This document shows positions 10,048-22,038 of a stretch of 64,000 bases of DNA, piece by piece. Position 1 is the first letter of the stretch; each line of letters starts with the position of its first letter. The position numbers were made by a program, and so were the translations under genes. Under the pieces are notes generated by a model. It searched no databases. It saw nothing but the letters and a program-made list of their open reading frames with translations, and had not been told where the DNA came from. This DNA comes from Dactylis glomerata (taxonomy: Eukaryota; Streptophyta; Magnoliopsida; Poales; Poaceae): the NCBI GenBank assembly GCA_007115705.1, contig QXEO01000339.1:9207406-9271405 (forward strand), given 5' to 3'.

Positions 10048-10200
10048 TGTTAGACTATATATACCGGTTAGGTTAGATTAGAACTCTATGTATCTTGCCT
10101 TGTACTCCAAGTCTCTACATACCCCCTTGTACTCCTATATATACACCCCACACGGGTCAGATCAATATAACATAGTATTAGGGATTCATAACTTTCTACA
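10048..10200 (+). repeat. 3' LTR of compact element
   Basis: 153 bp partner of 8947-9099, preceded by a purine-rich tract and followed by the GCTAT duplicate. Confidence 0.92.
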
Positions 10201-10205
10201 GCTAT

Positions 10206-11472
10206 GTCATGTGTTTCAAACATGGTCCAAGTAAAATTTATAAACTACAACTTGAATACACGCTCCATTTTTGAATTATAAAAGGTTCTCACATTTTTCT
10301 AAAACGTATGTGTATGCACGTGTTTTAGTGTGTATGCTCACTCATTTCAATTCATATGTTATCCACATTAAAAATGTAAAAGATCTTATAATTGAAATTC
10401 GGAACATTCAACTTTCAATCGTAAGTACTAATTACATACGAGGTAAGAAAGAGTGAGAGCACAGTGCGTTAAGTTTGTCGGTCACAAGTTCTCTAAAGTA
10501 TAGCTCCATCTTCATAAAGATGAATCAAACCAGCCTGCCTCTAGCATTTGACCAATTGATATGTTTTCCTAAGACCAACCAACAATAACCACACATGGGC
10601 TCATAGCGAAGCAGAGCAGAAAAGTGTGTCGCTCTATCGTGTCCGAACAAACATGAAATTAGTACACTGCCACCAACCAAGGGCATGCAGGTGAGATCAT
10701 GTATCATGTGTGTATGATTGTTGCACCTCACCAGCCAGGTGCCAAAAATGTTATTTTAAGGCAGGTGCCTAAAATGTTTCTAGAACTAGCAGATCCATAG
10801 CGGACGAAGCATGCAAACAAGCAGCGAAGGCCTGCGACTCTAACATAGCGAGCTTGGGCTGCATTGCCCGTATTGGGCTCTTATTGAATCATCTCTTTTC
10901 GGATGTGTCATTTGGGCTGCAAATGATTCTCAAAAAACAAAATTGGGCTGCAAATTAAGAGCATATATACTCCTCCGATCCATGTAAAGTACTAAATCAA
11001 GGCCGAGCTAATATTTTTATGACTCTCTCTCACGTCTAAGGCTGGTAAGTTTTTCTTTACTAGCCCGTGAATTAGGGTGTACACATATATTCATTTTATA
11101 TAGTGTTGTTCAAAATTTGAATTTAAGATCTCTATAACATATAGAACTAATGCACTAGTCAACTTAACTACAAGTTTAAACAGATGAAAATAGCAAGATA
11201 ATATATTATATTTTCAACATATTCAATTTTTTCTTTCCAAAATCACAAGTGGACAACGGCCCACTTGGCCTACCATCGGGCTGTAGATGGTGATGACCAA
11301 ACATCACTTCTTCTGTTTGGATGCCCTCAATAAAAAACTTTATCTCATATTAGAAGAATTTTCTTTTAGAACCCAAATGACCACCTTGTCGTCACTTGTC
11401 GACACCACCAGCTGAGGAGATCCGCTCCTCAAACCCCTTCACTGCCAGCCACATAGACACCACACCATGTAG
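10206..11472. other. Intergenic DNA, no gene seen
   Basis: AT-rich sequence with short spurious frames. A partial Stowaway-like end (tactcctccgatccatgta, near 10968) and a GGCTGGT motif after TAA (near 11038) look like half-elements without partners. Nothing else is assignable. Confidence 0.4.
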
Positions 11473-11477
11473 TATAC

Positions 11478-12910
11478 TGATGTCTACGCACGTGTCTGTT
11501 CTTGTAGACAGTATTGGGCCTCCAAGTGCAGAGGTTTATAGAACAACAGCAAGTTTCCCTTAAGTGGATCACCCAAGGTTTATCGAACTCAGGGAGGAAG
11601 AGGTCAAAGGTATTCCTCTCAAGCAACCCTGCAATTACGATACAGAAAGTCTCTTGTGTCCCCAACACACCCAATATACTTGTCAGATGTATAGGTGCAC
11701 TAGTTCGGCGAAGAGATAGTGAAATACAAGTAGTAGTGATGATTATAAGTAGTAAATGTAATCTGAAATAAAAATCGTTGCGAGCAAACATGTAACGAAA
11801 CTGAAAGGAAACGGTGTTCAATGCTTGGAAACAAGGCCTAGGGATCATACTTTCACTAGTGGACACACTCTCAACAAATATAACATAATTGAACCAATAG
11901 ATACTAACATCAGTATGTCACTCTAACCAATTCTCCAATGGAAAACGAACACTAATCATGCGTAGGGCTACGAAGCACTTCTCAATGTCCGCATTTCCCC
12001 AAACTAGATTGTCCCACACTATCACCATGAACGCACTAGATGGTTCCAACAAATGACAACAATTCATAGAGACATTAACCAAAAAGACACATATGATGCG
12101 CACACTAGTCACCTTCACACCATGATACAAGGTATCTCCGGAGATTACAATATAAAGCACGAGAGTAGCATAACATCTGAATAATAGCATCTACCAATTC
12201 AACTAGATACAAAGCTCACGATCACATAAAGATCACATCATGGGAGAGAGAGGTGAACCATATAGCTACCGGTAAAGCCCTCAGCCCCGGGGGAGAACTA
12301 CTCCCTCCTCATCATAGGAGACAGCAACGGCGATGGAGATGGCGGTGAGGTCAATGGAGATGGCGGAGACGGCGATGGAGACCGATGGAGACGGCTCCGG
12401 GGGCACTTTCCCGTCCCGGAAGGGTGCCGGAATAGAGACTTCCGTCCCCCAAAATTTGTCTTTGACGGCGGCAGCGCTGCGGAACTGTTCTGGGAAAAAC
12501 GCCAATTCCTCTAGGGTTTGGACTTCGGGAGGCTTTAAATAGGCGGAGAGGCGGCGTCAGAGGGCCACCAGGGTGGCCTCACCATGGGTGGGCGCGGCCT
12601 GGGGCTGGGCCGCGCCCCTGGTGGTGAGCCTAGTCTCTGGCCCCCCTCCGGCTCACTTTCGGTCCTCGCCTTCATCCGGGAAAAATAGGAGTTTCGGTCT
12701 TTGTTTTGTCCAATTCCGAGAATATTTCCTGTGTAGCTTTTCTAAAACACAAAAATAGCAGAAATTAGGGAACTGGCACTGTGGCATCTTGTCAATAGGT
12801 TAGTTCCAGAAATCGCATAAAAACGCCACGAAGTGTAAACAAAACATGAAGGAAATGGTGTAAAACAAGCATGGAGCATCAAAAATTATAGATACGTTTG
12901 AGACGTATCA
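11478..12910 (-). repeat. 3' LTR of outer element
   Basis: 1433 bp. On the minus strand it starts TGATACGTCTCAAACG at 12910 and ends CGTAGACATCA at 11478. It is uninterrupted and gives the reference for the pre-insertion sequence of the Helitron in the partner LTR. Confidence 0.92.
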
Positions 12911-13008
12911 AGCTTCCCCAAGCTTAACTCCTGCTCGTCCTCGTGTAGGTAAGTGATAACAAAAGAATAATTTTTTAGGTGACATGCACCATCACAATCT
13001 TGAGCAAC
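12911..13008 (-). other. Polypurine tract and 3' internal end of outer element
   Basis: The minus-strand tract aagcttggggaagct directly abuts the 3' LTR and would prime plus-strand synthesis. The rest is non-coding element DNA up to the Sirevirus target duplication. Confidence 0.75.
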
Positions 13009-13013
13009 GATGT

Positions 13014-14168
13014 TGAAAGGATCGATACGGGCGACTAGAGGGGGGGTGAATAGGCGCTAAGTCAATTTTTAATCTTTTTTAAATTTAAGGCTTGACACAA
13101 AGTAAATTCACTAGATGTGCAACTAGGTGAATTTCCTATGAGTGGCAAGCATGCAAGTAAACAAGTAACTAGCAAGATACAAGTAAGGGAAAGAAATAAC
13201 CGAAGAGTAGAGACCGGAGACACAAGGATGTATTCCCGTAGTTCCTTCCTTTTAAGGGGAAGTACGTCTACGTTGGAGAGGTGTGGTGACACGGAGTCGA
13301 CCAACGCCACAAAGGCTCACCTTGTTCTCCGGTGAGCAAGCCACGGAGGCTAGCTCGTTTCCACTAAGCGGTGGTATTGGGGGAAACACGAATCCCTTAC
13401 ACGGAGCTTGGGGCACAACTCCACAACTCAATTGGAGGCTCCCAAGAAAGCCACGGAGGCAAGAATCACCACAAAGACGAGTCAATCAATCAATTACAAC
13501 ACCTAGGGTCACAAGATCCCCAAGGTGCAAATCCTCCAAGCAAATGGAGGGGGGAATGAAATTCCTTCGGTGAAGATGTAGATCGGTGCCTCCTCCTTCA
13601 ATCCTCCAAAGATCAAGAGCTTTGGTTGGCTAGAAGGGGAGATCTATGGAATTTGGTGTTTTTGTAATGGGGGATAGGTGAGAGCTTCAAGGATGAACAA
13701 TGGTTGGTGAAGTTCTAACCCTACCCCAGCTGGACGAAGGGGTATTTATAGGTGGGTGGAAATCTGGCCGTTGGAGGCAGCCCGAGCTGCGGATCGGCGG
13801 TAAGTTCGGCCCCGCCGGCCTCTGGGCCAGACGCTCCGGCGGACGGTCCGGCGGGACCGGACACTTCGCCGGGAGTCCGGCGGCTCGCCGGGCGGATCCG
13901 GCGGCCCGCCGAAAGATGCTTCAGAACAGCAGTCCGGCGGCTCCGCCGGGCTGACCCTGTCTGCCACCGGATGGTCTGGCGGTGGACCAGCCTCTGCGCC
14001 GAACTCGCCCATTTTTGGCAGGCGACTCCACCATCTTTCTTTTTGCACATGAAAACCCCTTCACCTGTGAACTTAAACCTGAATGCATATATTGCAAAAA
14101 TTAGTTCACACAAAACATAGTCATGTCATTGTAAATCAAAAAAGTAGAAAGGGACAAATGTCCTTTCA
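13014..14168 (-). repeat. 3' LTR of Sirevirus-like element
   Basis: 1155 bp with TGAAAGG...CCTTTCA ends. The segment about 13780-13990 is packed with CCGGCGG/CCGCCGG palindromes. It carries a 12 bp segment (gctccggcggac, near 13829) missing from the partner LTR. Confidence 0.92.
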
Positions 14169-14633
14169 ATCTCCCGCTTTTTGATTTACGATGACAAACT
14201 ATGTTAGAGTCTCATAGGAGAAACAAAGCATGGTATCTAATGAATAGTGAGAGTGCTCCCCCATAACATATGCACATGGTAGAATTTGCTTTTGGAATGC
14301 AAAGTGCAAAATTTAAATTATAGGGAGCTCCCCCACCATCAATAGGAACCAAGCATGGCATGGACAAGATAATATCATGGATAGATAATAATATAGCAAG
14401 CATAGACATATCCAAACATAAACATAAAGTGCATAGTGCATAATTAAAGTACACACTTGTCCACACACGATAAAATGGCAAATAAAACGCAAATGGACAC
14501 AAGCCACTTAAGAACCAAGGAAGATGAAAGCGAGGCTTGTGTCATGCGACGTTATTCCTAGAGACTCTACACGCTTCTCCTCCTTTGGCATCGAAACACC
14601 AAAAAGGGACAAGAGAGTAGAAGATGCTAGCGC

Positions 14634-16250
14634 TCAAAAATCATCACTGAGGACAGGAGAGCCTTCGCGATCTTCTTCTCCATGGGCATCTTCATCGTCA
14701 TCAGCACCTTCTGGCTCAGAGGGAGGCTCAAAGTCGCCAAAGTCTTGAACACCGACAAACATGTCATCATCAAGAGGCGGCATGACAAAGTTGACATATG
14801 GGACCGGATCCAGCTCAGTTCCAACAGGAGGAACAACACTACCTCTTGCAGCCAAGAACTCATTCTGCCTCCTCCGAGTCTCCTGACTCATCTCCATGCT
14901 CCTATGAGCCACATCATAAGTGCTGCGACACATATCCCACAAATTCTTGAAGAACGCAGCAACACCCTTCTTGCGAGAGGACCTAGGATGGCGATGGTGA
15001 CGACGGTGACTAGCTCCAGAACCAGAGGGACGGTGAGGATCAGGAGCATCCATGGTGTGACCTCCAGACCTGGCACGGAGCAAACTGGGAGCCTCTTCAA
15101 AACCACCCTGGAAACCCACTATGAAAGTCTCCATCTCCAGAATCTGTCCACACACCTGAGCAGTTTGAGTCCGGGGCTGCCTGTTGATCAAACGCTGCAC
15201 ATACTGACAGTAGTTGGGAGTCATGCGCTTCAGAGTAGCTCTCTTGATCTCCTGAAAAATGAAGTCACAACCATCTATCTTCCGAAGCTTGTCGGGCTGG
15301 CAGTAGTATAGCAAGTTCCTGTGATAGCCCCTGACACTAGCATCATCTCCAGCCTTACTCACCAGATTCTGACGGAAGAGCTTGGCAAGAGCGTTGTAGT
15401 AGTAGTACATCCCTGAAATGGTAGGAGCAGGGAGAGATGGCACATCTAGATAGCAGATGCGAGAGATCTTCTCCACGGTAAAGGGTGCCTCGGAGTGAAT
15501 CTTGAAGCCACGAGCCCTACCACCACCATAACCCAAAGCATCACAGAAATCAGCAAAAGTGGCAGTGAAAACATCTTGGCCAGTCATCCAAGAGAAAGAC
15601 TCCTCAGGGTCATTATGGAAGAAAACAGTGCAGCTGAACTGACGGACCACCAAAGGCTGAATAGGCTCCGAGAGGGTGACAAGGTCAAACAGGTCCATCT
15701 TGAGAAGAGCCTCATTGATAAAGCGAAAGTCCCTGGAGACATACTGCTGAAAGTGCTCGACATTGAGGGATTTAGGCACCACATAGAATCCACTCTTCAT
15801 GTGCTCAGATGCATCATAGTAATCATCCCACATAGCACGCTGAGAATCAGTCCAGAACTTCTTGTCACTGCCAGTGTACTGCCTCTCATGAAAGCGGTAC
15901 GGGTTCGCAAGGCAAAGTTTACGCCAAGTGTTGATATGAGCTGAACCCATGTTCCCCATGATCTCCTGCTCCTTCTCCATGTCCACCGGGCCATGAGCCC
16001 CCTGCCCCTTCCGGGATGGATGAGGCCCACGAGTGTATACAAGCTTGGACTTCACACGCTGCCCTGCAGCTGCAGAGCTGCTACCTTCAGCTGGGGTCTT
16101 CCCTGACTGACGAGTACGACGCGGAGGGCGTCCCTCAACCTCATCTAGCTTCCTCTTCTTGACCTCAAAGGCTCGAGCATCTTCTTCATTGTCAATCCGG
16201 TAGTCACTGTCCTCAGTCGAAAACGAGTCTGAAAAACGCAAGCAAAACAA
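14634..16250 (-). CDS. Env-like third ORF of Sirevirus-like element
   Basis: A 538-residue open frame downstream of pol, the position of the env-like gene in Sireviruses. The N-terminus is acidic then basic (VKKRKLDEVEGRPPRRTRQSG). The centre (residues ~150-345) resembles the domain annotated as putative plant transposon protein (RDFRFINEALL, ALGYGGGRARGF, GMYYYYNALAKLF). The C-terminus is acidic (PSEPEGADDDED). I see no signal peptide or membrane helix, so an envelope function is not supported. On the minus strand tgcgtttttcag ends at 16229, an excellent 3' splice site just inside the ORF. The protein probably comes from a spliced RNA, with its true start in an upstream exon and the apparent N-terminus MFCLRFS being intronic. 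Unlike gag and pol, this frame is intact. Confidence 0.65.
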   Translation of the reverse strand: MFCLRFSDSFSTEDSDYRIDNEEDARAFEVKKRKLDEVEGRPPRRTRQSGKTPAEGSSSAAAGQRVKSKLVYTRGPHPSRKGQGAHGPVDMEKEQEIMGNMGSAHINTWRKLCLANPYRFHERQYTGSDKKFWTDSQRAMWDDYYDASEHMKSGFYVVPKSLNVEHFQQYVSRDFRFINEALLKMDLFDLVTLSEPIQPLVVRQFSCTVFFHNDPEESFSWMTGQDVFTATFADFCDALGYGGGRARGFKIHSEAPFTVEKISRICYLDVPSLPAPTISGMYYYYNALAKLFRQNLVSKAGDDASVRGYHRNLLYYCQPDKLRKIDGCDFIFQEIKRATLKRMTPNYCQYVQRLINRQPRTQTAQVCGQILEMETFIVGFQGGFEEAPSLLRARSGGHTMDAPDPHRPSGSGASHRRHHRHPRSSRKKGVAAFFKNLWDMCRSTYDVAHRSMEMSQETRRRQNEFLAARGSVVPPVGTELDPVPYVNFVMPPLDDDMFVGVQDFGDFEPPSEPEGADDDEDAHGEEDREGSPVLSDDF

Positions 16251-16299
16251 AGCAACACCAGATAAAGATACATGTCACGGAAAAGGAACTCAAAGTCGG

Positions 16300-17215
16300 G
16301 TAGGAACAAGTGCACGATGGAGAGGTGGTATGGCAGTGAGGTTCGGCGGCAGGTCCGGCGGGACCGGAGAGTGGGCCGGACCGTCCGGCGGGCCGCCGGA
16401 CCGTTCTGGTTGACGCGCCAAACTGGGATACAGAACCCCAGTTCGGCGGGTCCGCCGAAACGGTCCGGTGGTCCGTCGGGTGATCCGGCGCCAGGTCCGA
16501 CGGCCGCCGGACATTCCGCCGAAACACACGAATGACATACTACCCGCAATCTTGACTCAAATAACTTGTCACTACAAACTTTAAGGATACATGGATGCCA
16601 GGGCATAAGCACTAGCCCAACAAAGAGTGAAACCCTAAAGGATCTATCCCTAGACAAATTGGATCTAACCCTAGATACACCCTAGATCTACTCATACAAG
16701 AGCATGAACAAACCGAGTGTGAGACAAGGGCTAGAGAAAGATGATGGAACGAGGGAGTTACCCGAAGACATGGTGCACAAGAAGATGGGGAAAATCCCGA
16801 TCTCCCAATGCGGTTGACGAAACGCGAAGATCTTCGGTGGAAAGCTTTAAAACAACCCGATCTACACCCGATCTAAAATTGGAAGGGATTGGTTGGGTGG
16901 ATAGGCTAGGGGGAAGAAAAGCTTGAGGAGGCGGCGGCCATGGAGATGGGGGCGGGCGTGGGGAGGAAGGGAAGTGGGAGAAAACTGCTTTGGAAACCCT
17001 CCCCACGAATTTATATAGGCCGCCAGTCCGGCGGTAAGTCTGGCGGAACCGGGCCGTACGCCGGATGGTCCGGCGGGCCGCCGAGCCATTCCGGCGAGCT
17101 CGCCGAACTGGTATTCTAAACGCCAGTTTGGCGGATCCGCCGAAACGGTCCGGTGGGCCGCCGGGAAGTCCGGCGCCAGGTCCGGTTTTCGCCGGGCAGG
17201 CCGCCGAGACACTCG
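16300..17215. repeat. GC-rich palindrome clusters between pol and env-like ORF
   Basis: Two dense clusters (about 16320-16510 and 17020-17215) repeat CCGGCGG, GGTCCGG and CCGCCGGA motifs in both orientations, matching the cluster in the LTRs. The AT-rich stretch between them (16530-17000) looks intron-like. Open frames on both strands here are by-products of the palindromes. Confidence 0.7.
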
Positions 17216-17597
17216 AAGGAACTAGAAAATTTTGGAAAAAAAGACATCAAGTCGATATGTGACATGTATCAACAAAAAAAACATGGTGTGCGGAAGAAAT
17301 CAACAGCCATCAAACTTGTTTGCAAGAAAATCAACTTAAGATTGCATGCCTTCCAAAGAAGAGCAACAAAAACACGAGATTTGAAGACATGCAATGGTGG
17401 GGGATTTCTCCCCCTATGTGTGATCACCAATGTCGTGACACCGCGAAGAGACATGCTTGGGCTCAAATGACATTAGTGATCTTATGATGTCGCACACTTG
17501 AGTATGCATCGTGCCATTAGTTGACACGATGACTATCCTCAACTATGCGCATCTAGACTAGAACAACACACTATAATATGGGAATGAGTGCACACGA

Positions 17598-20500
17598 TCA
17601 AGCCACATTGCAAGAGTCTAGGATATTCAATTCATGCCTCAACTCTCGGAATCTTGCTTCATCATGAGGCTTCGTGAAAATGTCGGCGAGTTGGTCTTGT
17701 GTACCTACATAAGATAGGTTAATCTCACCTCGGTTGACATGGTCACGGATGAAGTGGTGGCGGATCTTGATGTGCTTGGTCTTGTTGTGTTGAACCGGGT
17801 TATGGGCAATCTTGATGGCACTCTCATTGTCACACAAGAGTGGCACCTTGTCAAAGTGAATACCATAATCCTCCATAGTTTGCCTCATCTAAAGAAGTTG
17901 AGCACAACAACTCGCGGCCGCCACATACCCGGCTTCGGCGGTGGAGAGAGACACACAATTTTGCTTCTTGGAAGACCAACTAACCAAGGACCTACCAAGA
18001 AATTGGCAAGCCCCGGAAGTTGACTTCCTATCCACTTTGTCTCCCGCCCAATCCGAGTCCGAGTACCCAACAAGCTCAAAGCTTGCTCCCTTTGGGTACC
18101 AAAGGCCAAAAGTTGGGGTATCAATCAAATATCGAAAGACTCTTTTGACCGCCATTAGATGGCTTTCCTTAGGGGCGGCTTGATATCGTGCACACATTCC
18201 CACACTAAGCATGATATCCGGTCTAGATGCACAAAGATAGAGCAAAGACCTAATCATAGAGCGATAAAGTTTTTGATCCACTTCTTTACCATTAGGATCG
18301 AGATCAAGAGTAACCTTTGTAGGCATGGGAGTCTTGGCTCCCTTCACTCCGGTGTCCATCTTGAACTTCTTGAGCATGTCTTGGGTGTACTTGGCTTGAT
18401 TGATGAAGGTGCCACCCTTCAATTGCTTCACTTCAAAACCTAGGAAGAATTTCAACTCCCCCATCATAGACATCTCAAATTTATCGGTCATTAGTCTTGC
18501 AAATTCATCATTGAAAGATTTGTTAGAAGAACCAAAAATGATGTCATCTACATAAAGTTGGCATATGAAAAGCTCCCCGTTGACTTTCTTAGTAAAAAGA
18601 GTGGGATCAATGAGGCCTATCTCAAATCCACGATCTACAAGAAGCTCTCTAAGATGCTCATACCACGCACGTGGGGCTTGTTTAAGGCCATAGAGTGCCT
18701 TATCGAGCTTGTAAACATGGTTCGGAAAGTTAGGATCCTCAAAGCCCGGGGGTTGCTTTACATACACTAACTCATGCAAAGGACCATTCAAGAAAGCACT
18801 CTTCACATCCATTTGTTGCAACTTAAAATTATGATGTGATGCATAAGCAAGAAGGATACGGATGGACTCTAGGCGAGCCACGGGTGCGAAGGTCTCTCCA
18901 TAGTCAATGCCTTCAATTTGAGAGTACCCTTGAGCAACCAAACGAGCCTTGTTCCTTACAACAATCCCATTTGCATCTTGCTTGTTCTTGAAGATCCACT
19001 TGGTTCCAATGACATTGCAGCAATCCTTGGGCTTCTCCACTAATGACCAAACCTTGTTGCGCTCGAAGTTATTGAGTTCTTCATGCATGGCCTCTACCCA
19101 ATCCGGGTCTTCAAGCGCTTCAAACACCTTTTGAGGTTCCACACAAGAGATATAGGCATGGTGGCTACTAAAGTTTGCCAATTGCCTCCTTGTGGACACC
19201 CCTTTCCTCACACTTCCAATCACACTCTCCAAGGTGTGGCTACCTCTACGAAGAGTTGGTGCTATCTTCATGGCACGGCGAGCTTGAGCTTCTTCAAGAG
19301 ATTCTTGGGAAGCCACTTGGTCATCTCCATGGTTTTGGTCCTCGCCTTGACCTTCAATCCGAGCATGCTCTTCACCTTGAGCATGCTCATCGTCTTGAAC
19401 TTGATCTTGATCACCACTTGGTGAAAAACCACCATCATGCTCATGGTCTTGATCTTGATCATGCTCACATGGTTGAGGGGCTTGAGCTTGTCTTTGGCTA
19501 GCATCAAAGGGACCTTGTGGAGCTTGTTGTGTTTGAGAGGGTGAAGGCTCCACTTGAGTAGAGCATAGTCCTTCTCCTTCCGCCAAAAGGTGTCCCTCAA
19601 CGGGTATGAGATGTCCCACACCCATTCTTCTTATGGCAAGAGGAGGTATTTCGTCACCTACATCAAAAACACCACGTTGCTCCACACGGGAGCCGTCATT
19701 CTCGTCGAATCTCACGTTAGAAACTTCAACAACTTGAGCGGAGAGTTTGTCAAAGATTCTAAAGGTGTGAGATTCGGCGGCATAGCCAACAAAGGTACCC
19801 TCAAGAGCTTTTGAATCAAATTTGGAGAAATGGACACCTTTCTTAATATAGTAGCACTTACAACCGAATACCCGAAAGTACTTGATGTTAGGCTTCTTTC
19901 CAATGAGGATCTCATAAGGAGTCTTGTTCAAGCCCTTGCGGAGATATAACCGGGTTGACGCATGACATGCGGTATTAATGGCTTCGGCCCAAAAGTTATA
20001 CGGAGACTTGAATTCTGCTAACATGGTCCTAGACATATCAATGAGAGTCCAGTTCTTCCGCTCGGCTACACCATTTTGTTGGGGAGTGTAGGAAGATGAG
20101 TATTGATGGCGAATCCCCTCATCACTGAGAAAATCATTCAAGGTGTAGTTCTTGAACTCGGTGCCATTGTCACTTCGGATCATCAATATGTCTTGACCAT
20201 ATTGGCGTTGCACTTCATTGGTGAAGTCTTTGACGGTTTGTTGAGTCTCACTCTTGAGAGTCAAGAAAAAGACCCAAGTTTATCTTGAATAGTCATCGAC
20301 AATCACCAAGCAATACTTCTTTCCTCCAAGACTTTCATAAGAGGGAGGGCCGAAGAGATCCATGTGAAGGAGCTCTAGGACCCTCTTAGATGAAATGATG
20401 GTCTTGCTAGGATGAGGAAGTTCATGCATCTTTCCTTCAATGCAAGCTCTACACACACGATCTTTTGAAAAGGTTAGATCGGTTAGTCCTAGGATGTGGT

Positions 20501-20990
20501 TGCCTTTGTGGAGACTTTGCAAAGTTCTCATATTGACGTGGCCTAGCCGGCGATGCCAAAGCCATCCCACGTCAACTTTAGCCATGAGGCATGTCGCGGC
20601 TTTAGTGACCTCCTTCGAGAAGTCGATCACATATAATCCATTTTCGACATGCCCTACATAAGCTACATTAAGAGACTTGCTCCACAAAAGAACTACAATC
20701 CCAACATCAAAGAAGGTTGCAAAGCCCATATTAGCAAGTTGAGCAACGGAAAGAAGATTATATGAAAGGGACTCAACAAGCATGGCATCTTCCACAGTAA
20801 CATTGTGAGAGACAACAACCTTGCCGAGACCCAATACCTTTGACCTTGAAGAATCCCCATAGGTGACGTAGCCCGCATGGGATGAACCGGTGCAAAGCTC
20901 CTTCACCATTTCTTTGCTCCCAGTCATATGATTGGTAGCACCACTATCAATTATCCATTGACCACCACCAGAAGTAAAGCCCTACAAGAG
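17598..20990 (-). pseudogene. Copia pol (protease, integrase, RT, RNase H) with three stops
   Basis: One reading frame carries, in order: the protease motif IIDSGATNHMTG; the GAG-pre-integrase zinc motif (HRRLGHVNMR...CRACIEGK); the integrase core (DLFGP, SDNGTEF, GVAERKN); RT with [11 protein letters not shown] and the YVDD active site at 18543-18554; and RNase H ([21 protein letters not shown]). RNase H ends with YVGTQDQLADIFTKP. The frame is interrupted by TAG (20982-20984), TAA (20280-20282, after VDDYSR) and TAG (17889-17891, probably a former TGG). All catalytic motifs I can see are otherwise conserved, so inactivation is recent, matching the ~2% LTR divergence. It would have made the polyprotein that reverse-transcribes and integrates the element. 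Confidence 0.93.
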
Positions 20991-20991
20991 A

Positions 20992-22038
20992 TCAAGTCTT
21001 GACTTTAGGTCCCCATTTCTCAATGGGTCCTTTCTTGTTAGTGACAAGGGTCTTTGGAACCCAAATAGACCATGCAACATATTCATTTGATGAACCAACA
21101 AATTTAGCATAAACATGTCCATCACGTGCACGACAAAGAACATAAGAAGGATTATATTTTCCCGCAAAGTTATTATGGTTAGGCATAGCCTTTTTGCCAT
21201 TCCCAATAACTTCCCTCACCTCCTCCTCAAATACATTACCGTTCTCATCATAGCATATTTCACTAGGAACATGCTTCTTTAATGAGGGAGGAGGCGTGGG
21301 GACACGCTTCTTCTTCTTCTTCTTCTTCTTCTTCTTCTTGTTCTTCTTGGACTTGGACGAATATCCAAGTCCCGTCTTGTCACCATGTTGCTTTTGAGCA
21401 TTCAAGAGCTCATCAAGCTTCTCATTTCCCTTTAGGGGGACTTTCTCACAAGAGGGGTTAGTTGAGCATGAACTTGCAACAAATGTGCTAGAAAGAGACT
21501 TGGTTGCTTCATTAGCAATTATAAGATTTAGTTTCTCATTTTGCAACCTAAGTTCATTAGCAACGGATTGAGCAATATCACGATCACTTTTAAGTTTGGC
21601 AATATCCAAATTGTGAGATTCTTCAAGACCCAACATGGATGTCTCAAGTGACACCCTTAGGTCTTGCTCTTCCGCAAGAGATTGAGTAAGAGAAGCAATT
21701 TCATCGGCATAGTCACGAGCATGCCCCTCAAGTTTGAAAATGCATTCATTATTTTTATCATTTATTTGGATGGCTTCATTATATTGATCTAGGAGAATCT
21801 CAAAGCGAGCTTTGGTCTCCCCATGCAAGGTTGACATGAAAATGTCCATTTCATTTAGATTATCATTATCACCAACATGTTCAACACAATCCATCAAAGA
21901 TAGGCTTTTAGGTATGATGGGTGTGAGAGGCGGTGATACCTTTGTAGCGTGAGCCATGAGACAAGACGCATTGTGGTTGGAGCGCTTTGATTCATTTGCG
22001 GAAGCGAATAGGGATGATGAGGGGGGTAGGATGGGCAA
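20992..22038 (-). pseudogene. Sirevirus gag C-terminal coiled-coil extension
   Basis: 348 residues. A long charged region with heptad-like spacing (LTQSLAEEQDLRVSLETS, ELRLQNEKLNLI) predicts coiled coil. A poly-lysine run from a CTT microsatellite (21308-21339) and a conserved tail ending PIEKWGPKVKT follow. This extension after the zinc knuckle is characteristic of Sirevirus Gag. It overlaps the preceding gag frame (21992-22038) in another register, so a frameshift near 22035 has split gag; a second shift near 21000 separates it from pol. Confidence 0.8.

Larger units (their letters stand above)
8947..10200 (+). mobile_element. Compact non-autonomous LTR retrotransposon (TRIM-like)
   Basis: Two 153 bp LTRs (8947-9099 and 10048-10200) start TGTTAGACTA and end TTTCTACA. 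The target duplication is GCTAT (8942-8946 and 10201-10205). A primer-binding site related to initiator Met tRNA (tatcagag, from 9103) follows the left LTR, and a purine tract (gagggagaa) precedes the right one. LTRs differ at about 11 positions by eye (about 7%). The 948 bp interior encodes no gag or pol. It carries a GC-rich tract of CCGCCG-type repeats (9570-9720) and an ATG at 9328 with a short frame of no known family. It must have been copied by enzymes of a larger Copia-like relative. Confidence 0.93.

Noticed and set aside
11056..11085. Possible Helitron 3' end (minus strand ACGGGCTAG|T)
   Set aside because: CTAG and a CCC/GGG pairing are present, but the stem is very weak, abuts CTAG without the usual ~10 nt spacer, and no 5' TC end was found.
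13752..14120. Pro/Gly/Arg-rich ORFs in the Sirevirus LTRs (also 32531-32918)
   Set aside because: Generated by CCGGCGG palindromes inside LTRs; present on both strands in both LTRs.
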